A stretch of DNA of 64,000 nt, taken from assembly GCA_004794655.1 (NCBI GenBank), contig SMMW01000585.1, forward strand, positions 211,501-275,500, given 5' to 3'. The position numbers and the translations under genes are program-made. This document shows, piece after piece, positions 21,843 to 34,093 of the stretch; the stretch's first letter is position 1; each line of letters opens with the position of its first letter. The notes below the pieces were generated by a model, which searched no databases, had not been told where the DNA came from, and saw nothing but the letters and a program-made list of their open reading frames with translations. This stretch comes from Marisa cornuarietis. Taxonomy: Eukaryota > Mollusca > Gastropoda > Architaenioglossa > Ampullariidae.

Positions 21843-22629
21843 AACCGTCATCAATCACCTTTTTGCACTCTCAAAGGACAACTGCACGGTCTAGGACTTA
21901 TTATTTGGCGTCAGTTGAACTGAATGGGAAAATATTTCTTGTCTCTTTCGAAAAAAGAGCTGGATATTTTTACCTCGTCTTTCTAGATACGAGAGCTCAG
22001 CCAGATCTCGTAGCAGACAACTAGTCTCCACCGCATGTCTTCAGAAAGTGGTCCAGTCAGAGCCTATTTCGAGACCTTTGTTTGAATGGGATTTGGAGGA
22101 TATTTGCTCATCGTTATAAACGAAACTGGGATCGTCATTATGCTCTGATCCTTTGAATCAAGTTCAGAGTGGAAACGAAGAACTGATAAGCGAGGGTTTA
22201 ATATTTATCTTTTCTAGATATTTGATTCCATGCAATAATTGATCTTTAAAAAAAAATCATTGCTGCATATTTTGCTGTTGTTGATGAAGACTGAAAACAA
22301 GCAAAGTAAACCGAAACTTTTCGATGCTTCCCTAATCCAGTTATATTTATGTTACATTTGCTAATCCAGTTATATGCTTGTGTTTAATGTAAAACGGCGC
22401 TTTTATTCCATTACTTTGAAATTTTATATTTCGAAGAGGCGTTGCTGTATAATATTACGATAACTTCCCATGCTGCATCATCAAAATGGGTGCAAAAACC
22501 GTGTACAGGGAGTCTGACATCTCTTTGTGGTCGAGACACAGTCGGACGTCGGTCAGACTTTCAGACGTGGCACCCGCTGTTCTTCATGAGATACAAGCTG
22601 TAGAAAGGGCAGTGTGGTACTCTGTTGGT

Positions 22630-22688
22630 CATGGTACAAACTGTCGGACATGGTGCAAACTGTTGGATGTGATACAAGACATGGGATT
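22630..22688 (+). repeat. Three-copy 19-bp degenerate tandem repeat
   Basis: Units CATGGTACAAACTGTCGGA and CATGGTGCAAACTGTTGGA are adjacent, and a more diverged third follows. This small array lies within overlapping short frames on both strands that have no other support. Confidence 0.6.
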
Positions 22689-22987
22689 GGGCGCCACATA
22701 GGACCTGGCGGTGTCGGACGCGAGCGATGTTTTGGAGTCTGTGCCAGCAATTGTTTTTGTGGCTCAACGCAAAAGACAGCGACCACAGCAATCTTGTGGT
22801 CCAGTGTCATCGGCACACGAGCGTTATCGATCAAGAGGGACAACTCAAATGTCCTTTACACGTACGCAGTGACAGCACACGGCAAGAATGTTACACAGTG
22901 TGTGCACACCACTGAAGAAATAACAGAAACGATAGAAACTCACATTTAACGCACACACGTACGTATGCACAGATACCCCATCCAATC

Positions 22988-23034
22988 GTCTCTCTCTCTC
23001 TCTCTCTCTCTCACAGACACACACACACACACAC
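22988..23034. repeat. Adjacent (TC)n and (AC)n microsatellites
   Basis: A TC run at 22988-23012 is followed directly by an AC run ending at 23034. Confidence 0.95.
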
Positions 23035-23893
23035 CAATCAATTGCCACGGAAACACTATTTCATTAATGCAGATACACTTTCCAATCGTCACACAATACA
23101 GATTTTTACACATGTTTTGTCTCCGTCCATCTCTCTCTCTCTTTCTCTTTATCGTAAAAGGTCAGTGTTTACATTTACCTCATCAAGCCTATTTGAGGGG
23201 TGTTGCCATAGAGACCGGAAACCTGGGACTTGAGAGAGCATGACGCGTGGCAAGCAACAGATAAGGGCGAGAGAAGAGGAGGGCATGCCGCACGTGCACG
23301 GGCGAGAATTTCTGGCTAAGCCCGGGCGATGTCGGGACGGGAGAGACGCGAGGTCTCAATACTCGTGGACAGACAATCGCTTGCATATGCGAGAGATGCT
23401 GTACATGCAGCTGTTTGATGAAATCTGTGACTATCTCTCAGGTCCTGATATGAGAGATAAGGCGACATTCTTACAGCCGCCAGCCTCCTCTCGACATGTC
23501 GGATGGATGTGACGCCTGTGTGACCGACGTAGTCTTCGTTCCAGCTTTTTTTTGTCCACATCATCACTCGCTGGTGATTAAGCTTTAAGGAAAAAGGCCA
23601 GTAACATGGCATATTGGGCTTAAATATAGATACTGAGTTTCTGAGTTTTTCTTTTTAAGCCTGCATCACACAGCTGCCAGACGACAACGCTTCCAGTAGC
23701 AGCAGTTTTCTGATACCCTTTCAAACACTGCTCAAACACCTTATTTCAAACACCTAAGCTTCCTTTTCATCCATCCCATCATCTCCAACATATTTTCCAG
23801 TTTTGTTCTCAACTAGACTTTCAACATGTCAAGTATGAGAAACTGACAGGTAATTGTTATGATGGTCCTAGCCTCCTATTTAATTAAGTCGTT

Positions 23894-24119
23894 TGGGTAG
23901 TGGTGAAGTGATAGAAATCCCACTTGTCGAGACCAGTTTTTTTGTGAGATCGATGCCCATCTCCACTCTCTCTAACTTATTTGCCTTTTACCAGCCCTAG
24001 GTACCCATTCTCGACAGCTGGATCAGCTGGACGAAGTTCGCCACGCCACAAGGGTGTTGAAGTGGCGCTCCTCCAAGTTCGGCCGATGGCGCTGTAACCA
24101 CTTTGCTACCCGCTTTCCC
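23894..24119 (-). mobile_element. tRNA-derived SINE, family 1, minus orientation
   Basis: Reading leftwards from 24119, the head is GGGAAAGCGGGTAGCAAAGT with an A-box-like TAGCAAAGTGG. About 35 bases on, the B box has decayed (CTTCAACACC in place of GGTTCGATACC). The body then matches the copy at 10321-10580 block by block: GAATGGGTACCTA, GAGATGGGCATCG, and GGGATTTCTATCACTTCAC at the end. With its ruined B box this copy should not be transcribed by polymerase III. Confidence 0.75.
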
Positions 24120-24367
24120 AAACTGTACAGGGACTCTTGCAGTGACTCTGTGACCCTGTCCTCTTAAGCCATCTTAGCCAGAGTGATTTTTTATGTTTGT
24201 TTCAAGCTCCGATATTAACAGACTACTCGTAAACTTAGATTTAGACTGCATTGACCAAATTATCACTGTACTCGGGTGCGAAACTGTACGACACGATCCC
24301 CACGTCCACGAAGCCAGTGTTTCGATGACCATAATTACCTGAATCCCAGTGACTGGATAAACTAGCT

Positions 24368-24387
24368 GGGCGGGGCGGGGGTAGGGG
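24368..24387 (+). other. G-quadruplex motif
   Basis: GGGCGGGGCGGGGGTAGGGG contains four runs of at least three G separated by one to two bases, a textbook quadruplex-forming motif in otherwise AT-rich DNA. No promoter context is evident. Confidence 0.7.
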
Positions 24388-25141
24388 AGCGTTTTTCGAT
24401 GATTTTACTAGACAACGAACCTTGTACCTCTCGTGTTTTAGAAGCAATTTTAAGTAAACCCTGAAGTATGAGCAAACACGAGTCAACTTGTCGGTATCAA
24501 TTATTTCATCCAACTTGCCAGTCTTCTCCCTTAACAAATATATCGTGCGGCTTTTGCTACACGTAAAATTTCTTCAGCAAAGGGGTACGAAGTTGCAATG
24601 AGATATGAATGTACCTTCTTGTCCGAGACACGACCAGCAAAAAATACATTATCAACTGTTTTTTTTCCTTTTCAATTAAACACGTGTTATGTTCTTTATA
24701 AGTTATGTCCCTTTGCTTTACAGGCTGAGGGAATCAACTCTTCTTCATTTTGTTCTTTTGCGTTTTGTCATGTTTCCATTTGGATAAAAGTGTCGGATGT
24801 TTTGCAGCTGAATTGTATCTAATGCTCTGACGAAGAGCAAACTGATTGAACCTATTGCCTGGAATCCACTCTTGCGGCCTTCACTCGCTTTGGCAGCGAC
24901 CTTGCGTTGCAGTGTATAAGCTGAAGCGACAACATTTTTGCTGTTTAATATGTTAATATGTCTTAGTATTCTCAAGATTTCTCAATATAGTCTCAATATG
25001 CTCCTGATATCACTAACTCTTGTTTTCTGGAGTCGTCACTTTAACTCTGCAGTGATCACCATTTACTGTCGGAATGCAGGGAGTCTTGTTCTTCGTTCTA
25101 CATAGTATTTATACACCTACATCTGACTATTTCGTGATCCC

Positions 25142-25195
25142 GGTCAGCGCAATGAGCTTTCCTTTTGGCTGAGATATTGCGCTATTTTTATTTTT
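25142..25195 (+). mobile_element. LINE/SINE 3' tail fragment
   Basis: AGCGCAATGAGCTTT is followed by GAGATATTGCGCTATTTTTA. The two GCGC-containing arms can pair, as in the terminal hairpins of L2/CR1-like LINEs and their SINE partners. Nothing of the element body is recognised to the left. Confidence 0.45.
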
Positions 25196-25289
25196 ATGCC
25201 CATAATGGTATTTTATTGACAAATTGGCGAAGTAAATTGTTTATCGTTAATTTATCAGGAATTTATTTTAACTACTTACTTGGTGATCA

Positions 25290-25550
25290 GGGGCCAGTTG
25301 CACAACACGCTTCCAAACCTTAAAACTGTTCTAAAGAAGCAAAATCTCTTCTCTGCCATTTAGATGCATAGCACAAGAACATACAAAACATTGCACTGAC
25401 AGGACGGAAAGTCAGACTTAAACAACTTTATCTTACTTAAAGCAGTTTTAGTTTTAAAAATTCTAAAATTGTAGTGTGCACTTTAAACTGATTATCTAAA
25501 TAAATTGAAGGCCTAAAAGTGTTTAAAATTAGAAATGTGATGTGGCCCCA
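25290..25550 (+). mobile_element. MITE family A, copy 2
   Basis: It starts GGGGCCAGTTGCACAACACG and is nearly identical to copy 1 through the interior. The right terminus reads GATGTGGCCCCA and lacks about six bases (GCAACT) of the inverted repeat present in copies 1 and 3, so it could no longer be a good transposase substrate. Confidence 0.8.
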
Positions 25551-27581
25551 GCATAACTAATAAATAGTAGTATTTATCACAGCCTTAAAGTTATATTCAT
25601 TGGAAGCAATGGGAATCAAGCAGAAGTATAAAAGCTAATAAACAAATTAATAGGGGAGAAGAGATATACGATGGGAGAAAAGAGAGAAAAACGAGAAAAG
25701 ATTGACTGTTTAGGTAAGGACCAAAGAGAGAGACACACGAAGGGAGTCGAAAAAAAAGTGAAAAACTGATCATAATATTTTATGTTATTGTTAGCAACAT
25801 TCTCATTGAAAATGTTCTTCTTTGCAAAGGAAACTGAGGAAAGGGAGTTAACTGCCGTAAACGTCTCCCACTCACTCAAGCCTGTCTTGAAGAGATCTTT
25901 GGTTGGTGCAGAAAGCTGGCGCATCTCACCCTACAGCCAAGATCACAAGGCTGGGGCAAGATGCTGATGTAGAACACAGGAAGAGCGGAGACATAGGTGA
26001 AATAAAGCGGAAATTTGGTCGGACGCATCTGTGGTCCATCCCTCTTCTTCGCAAAAAAAGGTCTCGCTAGTGATCATGAACAGCCATAAGAAATCCGCCT
26101 GCACAATTTTTTTTCTTGCAGCTAATGTCATTTCTAAAGCAAGACAAGGTAAATGACACCGATGATCGACTTAGGACAAGAGTCTAATCTTTAACTCATG
26201 ATGTCGGCATGCCGGATCCCTTACATGACCAAGAGTGATTGGAACTGAGGCGGATAAAATCGGATGAGAAGGCCCGTTTGAGAGAGATAGCAGAAATGGA
26301 CAACGTATCCCCAACTTGAATTTAAGGGTTTTAAAAATAAAAGAAGAAGAATAACGAGGAAATAGAATAAACCGTGAAAAGAAAGAAAGGAAGGAATGAA
26401 GATTGATTGAATGAAGGAATACATCAATGAATAAAAAAGATAGACGTATGACAATATAAGAGAAGGAAGAAAGTTTTCATAAGGATAAGAGAATGTCAAA
26501 ACAACCATTAAAATGTTTCTTGTTGATTCTCTGAAAATAGTACGACTAGGTAGGAAGAGGATTGTGAGAAGCCTTCATTCTGAACGTGTAAACTCAGTGA
26601 TGAAACGAACAACATTCTAACAACTTATACAGTGCCTCTGTGAGATTTCAATATTGAAGGGTTGAAATGTAATATATCTTGGACGGTTTCTCAGTCTCAG
26701 ATTGCGTGGGCTAATTTAGTCCACTAGAGAAGCCAATAACACATGTTACATGAAAGACTCGCAGCACTTTGAAACAAAATTACGGCATGGCAACGGCTGC
26801 CCATAGATTCTGTCTGAAGAAGCCCAACGGCTGCCGGAAAAGAGACGAGGCCCTCGGACAACACGGATCCGCATGCTGGCCGAAAAGACCAGTGGTCTGG
26901 GTTCTCTCATTAATTAGAAGACGACTTGGCAGTAACCCTGGCTAATGACACGCAGCGTATCAAGACAGTCCTATCCATCAGGATATCGTTGACGTATTCT
27001 ACCTCTGTGTCCACGCTTGCTGACGATAAGGAGAACTGTAGACACTGACAAGAAAGTAGAAAAAGGAGGGATAAAAGAGAACTGATGGAAGAGTTTAGTG
27101 AAGAAGAAACATATAAGCTGTTGTGTGATGGTCTGAAACCTTCATCCTGTGTACTGTGTCACGGTCGTACACTACTGGGAACAAAACACTTCACAATTCT
27201 CGTGAAGAGCTTCCAACGAGACAAGACAATAAAAACAAATATCAAAGTTTCATTACAGAGGGAGGACGGTTGCAAAAAGTGATCGACGGTTTTGCAAATC
27301 TTCTGTCCATTTTCTTCCCCTCACCAAGGCATGCAATGATCGGTTACAGTTATCGATCTCACGTCTGGAGCAGGATTATACCTGTCTGGAAAAAAAGAGA
27401 TTGAATCATAGGATTTTCAAACCTCCTCCATCCCCCGCAGCCTCTTCAAATTTCGCTTGATGAGATCAACAACGCACCCCCTTGCTTAAAACTCCGCAGG
27501 TCGTCCATATTGTGCCCGAGTTCAGGACAGAAGGTCTGAACTGGCAAAGAAACCATGTCCTGATGCTTCCAAGGGCTCCAG
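25551..27581. other. Unassigned spacer
   Basis: It holds short frames without support. One from an ATG at 27085 (65 codons, MEEFSEEETYKLLCDGLK..., with a Cys-x-x-Cys pair) looks protein-like but has no splice signal or known family. No transposon was found. Confidence 0.45.
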
Positions 27582-27614
27582 GGCGCGCGCGCGCACACAC
27601 ACACACACACACAC
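27582..27614. repeat. Compound (GC)n(AC)n microsatellite
   Basis: A GC run passes into an AC run. It mirrors the (GT)n(GC)n tract at 941-987 and lies immediately upstream of the promoter candidate at 27620-27730. Confidence 0.9.
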
Positions 27615-27619
27615 TCACA

Positions 27620-27730
27620 CGCATGCGCGCCCCTCCGCGCCATACAGCGCCGTGCCATATAAAGGCAGGGCGGTTGAGATTGCGAGCCATGCTGCTAGCG
27701 GAAAATGGCCACAGAGGTAACCTTGGTGGT
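27620..27730 (+). promoter_or_regulatory. Candidate TATA promoter and short first exon
   Basis: CACGCATGCGCG at about 27619-27630 differs from the NRF1 consensus at one position. A good TATA box, TATAAAGG, lies at 27658-27665, so transcription would start near 27688. An ATG in strong context (AAAATGG) begins at 27705, and in-frame donors follow (GAG|GTAACC and GTG|GTGAGC at 27729). The start-to-ATG distance would be very short, and no acceptor or second exon was identified. The GC-rich surroundings make chance motif matches more likely. Confidence 0.3.
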
Positions 27731-28559
27731 GAGCGATGTAACCGGTAACGCTGATTGATTTTCGAACCAGTGGAATTGCCAGTGAAACTTCTCGAACTGA
27801 ACAAGTGCAGGCGACGGTTCCGCCACAGTCTGGCAGCGATAGACTCGCTCGTGAAGCGTGGGGCCTCCTCTCAACCACCGTCGCAAGGGGCTTCGGCGTG
27901 TATCTCCGCGCTGCCTCATCGATAGCAGATGCCTGTGTGTTCACAATTACTCAGTATTCAGAATTTGTCACTTACCAATGTCCAACTTAATAACAGAAAT
28001 TAAGAACGAAGTCAATTTTCCAGAGATATTTCAAATTTTTTGTGTCCTAAACAAAAGACTATTTTTAATTGTCACTCCACTGTTCTAATAAGACTATAAA
28101 AATATATATATACAATATTGGTAATATGTCCTGACTAAAGTAATATTAATTGAACTGTTAAAACTGATCTAACATTAGCTAAATAACATGAAATTCGAAG
28201 AAATTATAAGTATCGTATTGCTAAGCAAGAGAGTAAGCTGCCAGACACAGTTCTATAAATTATTTAAAAGGGCTGTCTTAGGCTTGGAGCTAATGTATGC
28301 TCATTCTCTTTGGTATCGTCCACATTGTTAACAACTTAAACTATCTCCTCTTTCTACCAAGAAGGTAGTTTTTCTATGATCCTCCTACACTTTCAGGGCT
28401 TCTGGCCGCTTCATTTCCAATATCGACACTTCCGACTGTGCGATCCATCCGGGCGATGAGCAGCAAGGAGGCCAGGACAACACACTTTTCTTCGTGTAAT
28501 CGTGTTTTTCTTTGAGTACAGAAAATTTATCTCTGTCAGCGAGCACGGACAGATCGCAA

Positions 28560-28567
28560 ATAAAAGG
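28560..28567 (+). promoter_or_regulatory. TATA-like box upstream of the 28.85 kb exon
   Basis: ATAAAAGG lies about 290 bases before the ATG at 28848. This would place the start near 28590 and give a 5' leader of roughly 255 bases with a short upstream frame (ATG at 28633, ten codons). An E-box CACGTG sits at about 28613-28618, just past the proposed start. Confidence 0.25.
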
Positions 28568-28847
28568 CTTGCTGAGCAAGGCCACGTCAAAGCAGGCGGT
28601 GTTAGTCAGGAGCACGTGACAAGAGCCCCAGCCATGAAGCCCATCCACACCAGGCGTGGCGTTTAATCGCAACCTGACCCTGGAGGCAACAATAGCAGAA
28701 AGGGACAGAACATAACAAAGGCTAGAATAACTGAAGGACGAACGACTAACATTGAGAAGGAGCGAACTTTTCTGAAAGCAAGAGTGTAGCTGCAGTCCTT
28801 GCGCTGCCCAAAGACTCATCGAAGACCAGCTGCACTTTGCCACAGAC

Positions 28848-28911
28848 ATGCTACAGCAGATGCACAGCGCGGTGTTCAGAGGGATGGTGGTGGTCGCCGT
28901 CCTGTCAACAG
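28848..28911 (+). CDS. Candidate first coding exon encoding a signal peptide
   Basis: ATG at 28848 starts 21 codons plus one base and then ACAG|GTCAGT, a good donor at 28912 (phase 1). The peptide MLQQMHSAVFRGMVVVAVLS has a polar, basic start and a hydrophobic core, ending where cleavage would be expected. An intron of phase 1 directly after the signal peptide is the commonest layout for secreted and receptor genes, since it lets extracellular domains shuffle. A TATA-like box lies at 28560 and the leader is GC-richer than its surroundings. On the opposite strand a 154-codon frame covers the same leader, but I take it as a shadow of the base composition. The mature protein is outside what I can find. 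Confidence 0.4.
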
Positions 28912-30024
28912 GTCAGTTGATATTCAGTTTGTTTTCTTCTATTACTTCAGCTTCCCCCTACAGCTATAATATGAAAGATACCAATCGCTTCTTTTGAATT
29001 TATTATAGGAGAAACCTCTTTGATCTTTATTAATAATCAGCAATGAATGTAGCACAGGACAGGGTGAGGATCTGACATCTCGTGTGGTGGTATAAGCGTA
29101 GATGCGTGTGTTAGAGTTAGAAAAAGTAAAAATAATTGTTTTCATGAAAACAGGACACGGTTTTACAAAGCACATATTTTTCTGGATAATCTTGACAAGT
29201 AAAAATATTTCGTTGGTAACTGGCATGCAACAAGACTGTAATATTTACCGTTTACGCTCAACTGCTAATAAATTAGGGAGAAATGCATTATTTGACACCA
29301 CTCCGCAACGAACGCTCTTGGGAAAGTCTGACACCCTGGCATTGTGGCAACCACTCTGGAACAGTAAGCTGTTAGGGAAAGACTAGATTCTATTGCTACA
29401 GCCGGTTTAATCTTCCCTTTGAAACTCACTGGTCTGTGTGACGATTGGTTCCATTCCTTCCGTGTACACTGCCTATTGAGTGTGGTCATTGGTTCAGTTT
29501 CTTTTAGTTCCATTCCCTGTATGTGTACTCTATGGCCATTGCGATTATTAGTGCCGTTTCCTGTTGAATAACTCTGTGATTCTTGTAATAATGCTAGCAA
29601 AAGACTAGCTTAAGTTATCCTCCAGTTCTTGCCTGCGTGTTATGTTCGATGAAATTAGACACTTTGTATTAACACCAAAGAGAGAAAATGCTTGTCATGT
29701 GCACAAGAAATGTTTCAGTGATGTAGCAAATGCTACACCCACAATAAATTCCATTGATCTGCTATAAGTATAAAGATCTTTCACTCAAGCTAATTGACGG
29801 CAACATGAACACATGAAGAATTTGACTTTTAAGCCTCATTTAGGTTGTTAGAAAAATTACAGCAAAGCTTTACCGGAGGTCATTAAAGATTTAGTGAAAG
29901 TTAAATGTCTCTTTGGTCTTTAACACACGCATCACATCCATCAAGCTGTCATTGATTTTAATCATAAGACCAGCTCTATGTGACGGCTTATTAATTATGG
30001 GATATATATATATACACACACACA
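28912..30024. other. Unassigned spacer, possibly intron
   Basis: If the 28.85 kb exon is real, this is the start of its first intron. No acceptor-bounded open segment stands out. A short (AT)n(AC)n tract at about 30002-30024 abuts MITE B. Confidence 0.4.
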
Positions 30025-30481
30025 GGTATTGATCGACTTACGACCTATGCGACTTACGATCATTCGACTTTACGACCACAATCGCTAACCACGACTGCTC
30101 CTCGTCTGGCACCGCAAACGTTGCCTAGCTGGTTTTGATATGTTGTACACTTGGAGAAATGTTTCCTGTGGTATTTTTACACCTGTGTTTTGTATTTTTT
30201 ACACCTGTGTTTTGTAATTTTGTATTTTTTGCAAATATTAAACCAGTTGTACTGGTAATGCAGTGTTTTACTTAAACCTGAGGAGTGTAAAAATAAGAAA
30301 CAAAATGGTGTAGAGATGATACAAATGACATAAAAGGGACAAAGAAAATTATGATAAAATATGACTTGAAGATTTTGATAACATCATTTCACAGTACTGT
30401 ACATATAGCCTACTCGACAAGACCAAATCGTGTTACGACCGGTCTGTCAGAACCAATCGTGGTGGTAAGTCGATCAATCCC
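30025..30481 (+). mobile_element. MITE family B
   Basis: The ends form inverted repeats of 21 bases with two mismatches. The left end has ATTGATCGACTTACGACC and the right end, reverse-complemented, ATTGATCGACTTACCACC. The CGACTTACGA motif repeats two more times just inside the left end, as in elements with subterminal transposase sites. The 457-bp body is AT-rich, lacks any coding frame and contains a short direct repeat (TTTACACCTGTGTTTTGTA). It is a non-autonomous DNA element. It was probably inserted into the short AC microsatellite that ends at 30024. No target duplication is clear. Confidence 0.65.
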
Positions 30482-32145
30482 TTTATGTTGGAGTCTAGAT
30501 ACGTGACAATAATTTCGACAGTAACATATATGAGAAGCTGCCGGGATCCACAGACAAGACAGCCTTGAGGTCAAATGACTATCATCGCATCAAAAACAAA
30601 TCAATTAGTCCGTCATTTTTTCTCTTTTTCTATGTCACAATACTTTCCCCCCAAGTTACAGACCCACAAAAGATCTCAACATTCTTCTAGGCAGCTTTTC
30701 TTCGATCATAGATTACATAAAATAGGGATTTTCTGGTGTAGTCCGAAATAGAAGTTTGAATTGAAAAACCATTACATGTATTTAATATATTTAAAAAAAA
30801 ATGCTTAATTCTTTAGAGAAAAATAAAAATTAGACGATAACATTAAAATAGCGTTGGGCCAAACCAAGAAGATGTCAGTTCTAAGGTGAAAATATCACGT
30901 AAAATCCAGTTAAAACAATTAGAACTACACACAGATCATCCCAGCCTGCGTTAATCATAAAAAACTTGCTTGTTATTTTTCAGTACTTGTGACTTACAAA
31001 ATGTTTCCAGTTCACATACTGTACATATTAATAACAACAAATCATTTTAGTCGCGTAAAATTTATTTTAAGTCCCTGTATATAACTTGTTTGCAATTCAA
31101 TTCTAAAGACTCATTTTTCTCTTTTGAAATATGTTAATAAATAAGTACATTTATTAACATATCTGTAATATCTGTATCAGGCGACGAATCCATCAGATAA
31201 ATTGTGCAACTAAAAAAAAGAAACCAAAAGAAGTGTCACATCAATAAATCAAAACCACACACAGATCCCTCACCAAACTTACTCAGATTCCCGTTTGGAG
31301 AAGGCATGCTATAAAGAACGCACATAATGTATTTAAGCAACGACAACGTCAAATTTAAGATAAAAATAATTTCTACTTATATTTGTTTCGTGACGTTTTA
31401 CTCTTATCTGAAGTCATGAGTGGGTGGAACGCATTTTCCCATCCTCTAAACGGAGAGGAACTGCCGAGGTAAACGTCTATATAAGTAAAGGGTTTTATAT
31501 ATATATATACACCAGTAAAGGCATAATGGAGAACTTAATGCTTTAGATTCTTGAGACATTTCCTTTTGCTTGTCCAACAGCATTCATATTTCGCTTTAGG
31601 AAAACAAAAACACGACTGACATCACCAGGAGGATGACATAGCGGACTTTAACCAACTTGTTTTATGAGACGAGCTGCTCAGTCAAACGCTCGGTTTGTTC
31701 GACGAGCTCCTGGAGCCTGTTGTGTGTTGCAGGCCTGCAAACTTCGTCGCAGACTATAGGCATAGTTCTGAGTCGGTGATGAAATATGAGAAACAATTAC
31801 GATGTTGTCTGATGTCTTGCACTTTATCGACGCTTAGGACTTTCTTTGACCTGCATTTTATCTCTGGCTCGTGAGACCTGTGCTTGGTATGAGTAACAAT
31901 GGAATATATAGTGCATCCCTGTCTTCCTGCGTCAAGCCTAGCGCAAATGTTACAATTCCTTTAGAAGTCAGGAGGGTTGCAATCGCTTGTGTAATAACAG
32001 GGTCACAGTCAGTGCAAGTGTTTCTCCAAATCTGTTTCTCCTGTTTTGTTCTCTAAATAAACATTAAAAAAATCATCTCGCACACATTCTTACACAAAAA
32101 CACTATTACACACAAACAAACATCATCACTCACAAAAATTACACT
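30482..32145. other. Unassigned AT-rich spacer
   Basis: No exons or repeat families were recognised. An (AT)n tract lies near 31499-31510. A 61-codon frame at 31871-32056 has no support. Confidence 0.5.
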
Positions 32146-32211
32146 TACACACACACACACGCGCGCGCGCACACACGCACACACACACACGCACGCACGC
32201 ACGCACGCACA
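32146..32211. repeat. (AC)n/(GC)n/(ACGC)n microsatellite
   Basis: Interrupted AC, GC and ACGC units; a compound array with less purity than the other dinucleotide runs. Confidence 0.9.
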
Positions 32212-34091
32212 CAAACATTACTCATAAACATTATCACGCACACAAACAAGTCGGGGCTGTGTACGGGTAGGTTTGCGTTGCCAATTTCTTAAGGCGAAAG
32301 GATAAATGGGATAATAATATTAATTAGGTTTGTCTGTGTGCTATCTTGATCTCACAAGTTTGACCTTTTTCTGTGCATGGCGATATTTGTATATAACCCC
32401 CGCCCCCCCCAAATAGTATTTGGCGCTTAGCGTTACACAGTCGTTACAAAAACTGTGCACCCGGTAAACTTTTCTTATTGAACGGTTACAACATGATCGT
32501 TTCAAAAGTATTGATAAGTGTTTTAGAAAGGAGAAGTGGTGTTTGAATTTATTCTGTATGGATCAAAATGCGGTGGTTCGAGCTTACTTGTGTCATAGGC
32601 ATGGAGCACTTTAAGCAAATGCAGCTCTAATACATTTTGCATGGAGTGGGGGGGAGGACAGTTTTGTTTTGCTTAAGCGCTCTAACCCACGTGAGAGCTC
32701 GATATAGCTCTCCATCTTCTGTCGCCTGCTGATACGAAAATGTTCCTTTCAAGATCATGTGGGTGTTTTTTCGATTGTAATATTTGAATTACATAACGGA
32801 GAAGTCATGAAATTCTTTCTTCTTATTCTTGTCTATTTCTGTTATTCAAAATCTGACTCACGTTCTTCTGTTGATAGATAAAACTCATTGTAATATACAG
32901 AGTTCTCAGACCTGAGGTAATAGTTTTTGTCTATTCACTACGTCATTGGACACCATTTCATCCATTAACATATGTTTCCAGATCTGTCACTGGCGGTAGG
33001 TGTAAAGAAGCTTACATCTTTTGACCCGCAGCGATGTAGTTGTTTTGACCGCTTTTTGTGGATGTCCACGTTTGCGCGAGCTTGTATATATATACATATA
33101 TATATCTCACCAAATTCAGATTGTTTACTCACATATAGGGAAATTCGTCAAATACATACAATCTTCACTCCTGCAGTTGAGTGCGTTTGTTTTCTTTTAT
33201 TGAGCTTAGTTTGTTTTATTCTGTTCTGTTTAGTTGGTTGATTGCTTTGTCTTCTTGGATCCTGGTTGTACCATTTTCTTAGTGCGTGGTCACACGATGC
33301 TAGGTCCCACAGCTAAAATCTGATATGACTTCTCATCGTGCGCCTTTATCTACGAGCATCACATGTATTCATCAAGTGTTTACTCATCAAGTTGATAGTA
33401 AATACTTTCTTTTCATCCTCATCTCCTCATTTCCGCTTCTCTCATTCTTCACGTTTGCAGAAATCGTTATACCATTGACTCAGTGCTGCTCGATAGCCTC
33501 AGACAAAAAGGAATTATCGTCCCAACATTTTCATTCGGCTTTAACCTCCTAACAACGCCACGTTCGTCTTTGTCATTGAAGTACGTTTTATATTTAAAAA
33601 AAACTTGTTTCGCTGCAGCTGATATCAGCGTGCAGTTGACACCGTCCACACTCTCACCCACGATGCCAGTGCGCGCATATCAGTTGATCATGTAGGGATG
33701 CCAGCGGCACAAGGGGAGGTGCAATTATTGTCCACCGTGGGAGCTCCCGCAAGCCTCATCTCCAGCCAGAAAAATGATCAGTGATGCGGGAAAAATAAAC
33801 AACGCGGCTTCAGCGATATTGGAACACGCGGAGATCGCCTCGTTCGATGGTTTGAAGTGATCTCCTTTTATTCAGGAGATCGATGACAGATTGAATAGAT
33901 AGAAAAGTGAACGGGTAGGGAAGTGACGGTGGGGGAAATAAGATATTCGAGTAAATAAATATGCAAATTTTTTCTCCCGATAGTTTCAAGAATCAGTCAA
34001 CTAGCACGTCTTAACATTTTGGACCACTGGATAGCAGGCTCGCGGTACTGTTTCGTGAATGTGAATGCGCGTGTGTGTACAAATTCCAACG

Positions 34092-34093
<2 letters not shown>
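32212..34093. other. Mostly unassigned spacer with one weak exon candidate
   Basis: A reasonable acceptor, TTGTTTCGCTGCAG, ends at 33618. A 25-codon open segment to the TAG at 33693-33695 follows (ADISVQLTPSTLSPT and then PVRAYQLIM). The AYQLI ending faintly recalls strands of fibronectin type III modules, but it is too short to assign. Nothing else in the stretch is recognisable. Confidence 0.3.

Noticed and set aside
27615..27944. A 109-codon minus-strand frame
   Set aside because: A GC-rich patch with open frames on both strands; it runs against the promoter candidate and has no homology I can see.
28385..28849. A 154-codon minus-strand frame, the longest outside the LINEs among ATG- or alternative-start frames
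   Set aside because: It lies antisense to the GC-richer leader of the 28.85 kb exon candidate, has no recognisable domain and no supporting splice sites. I judge it a shadow of composition.
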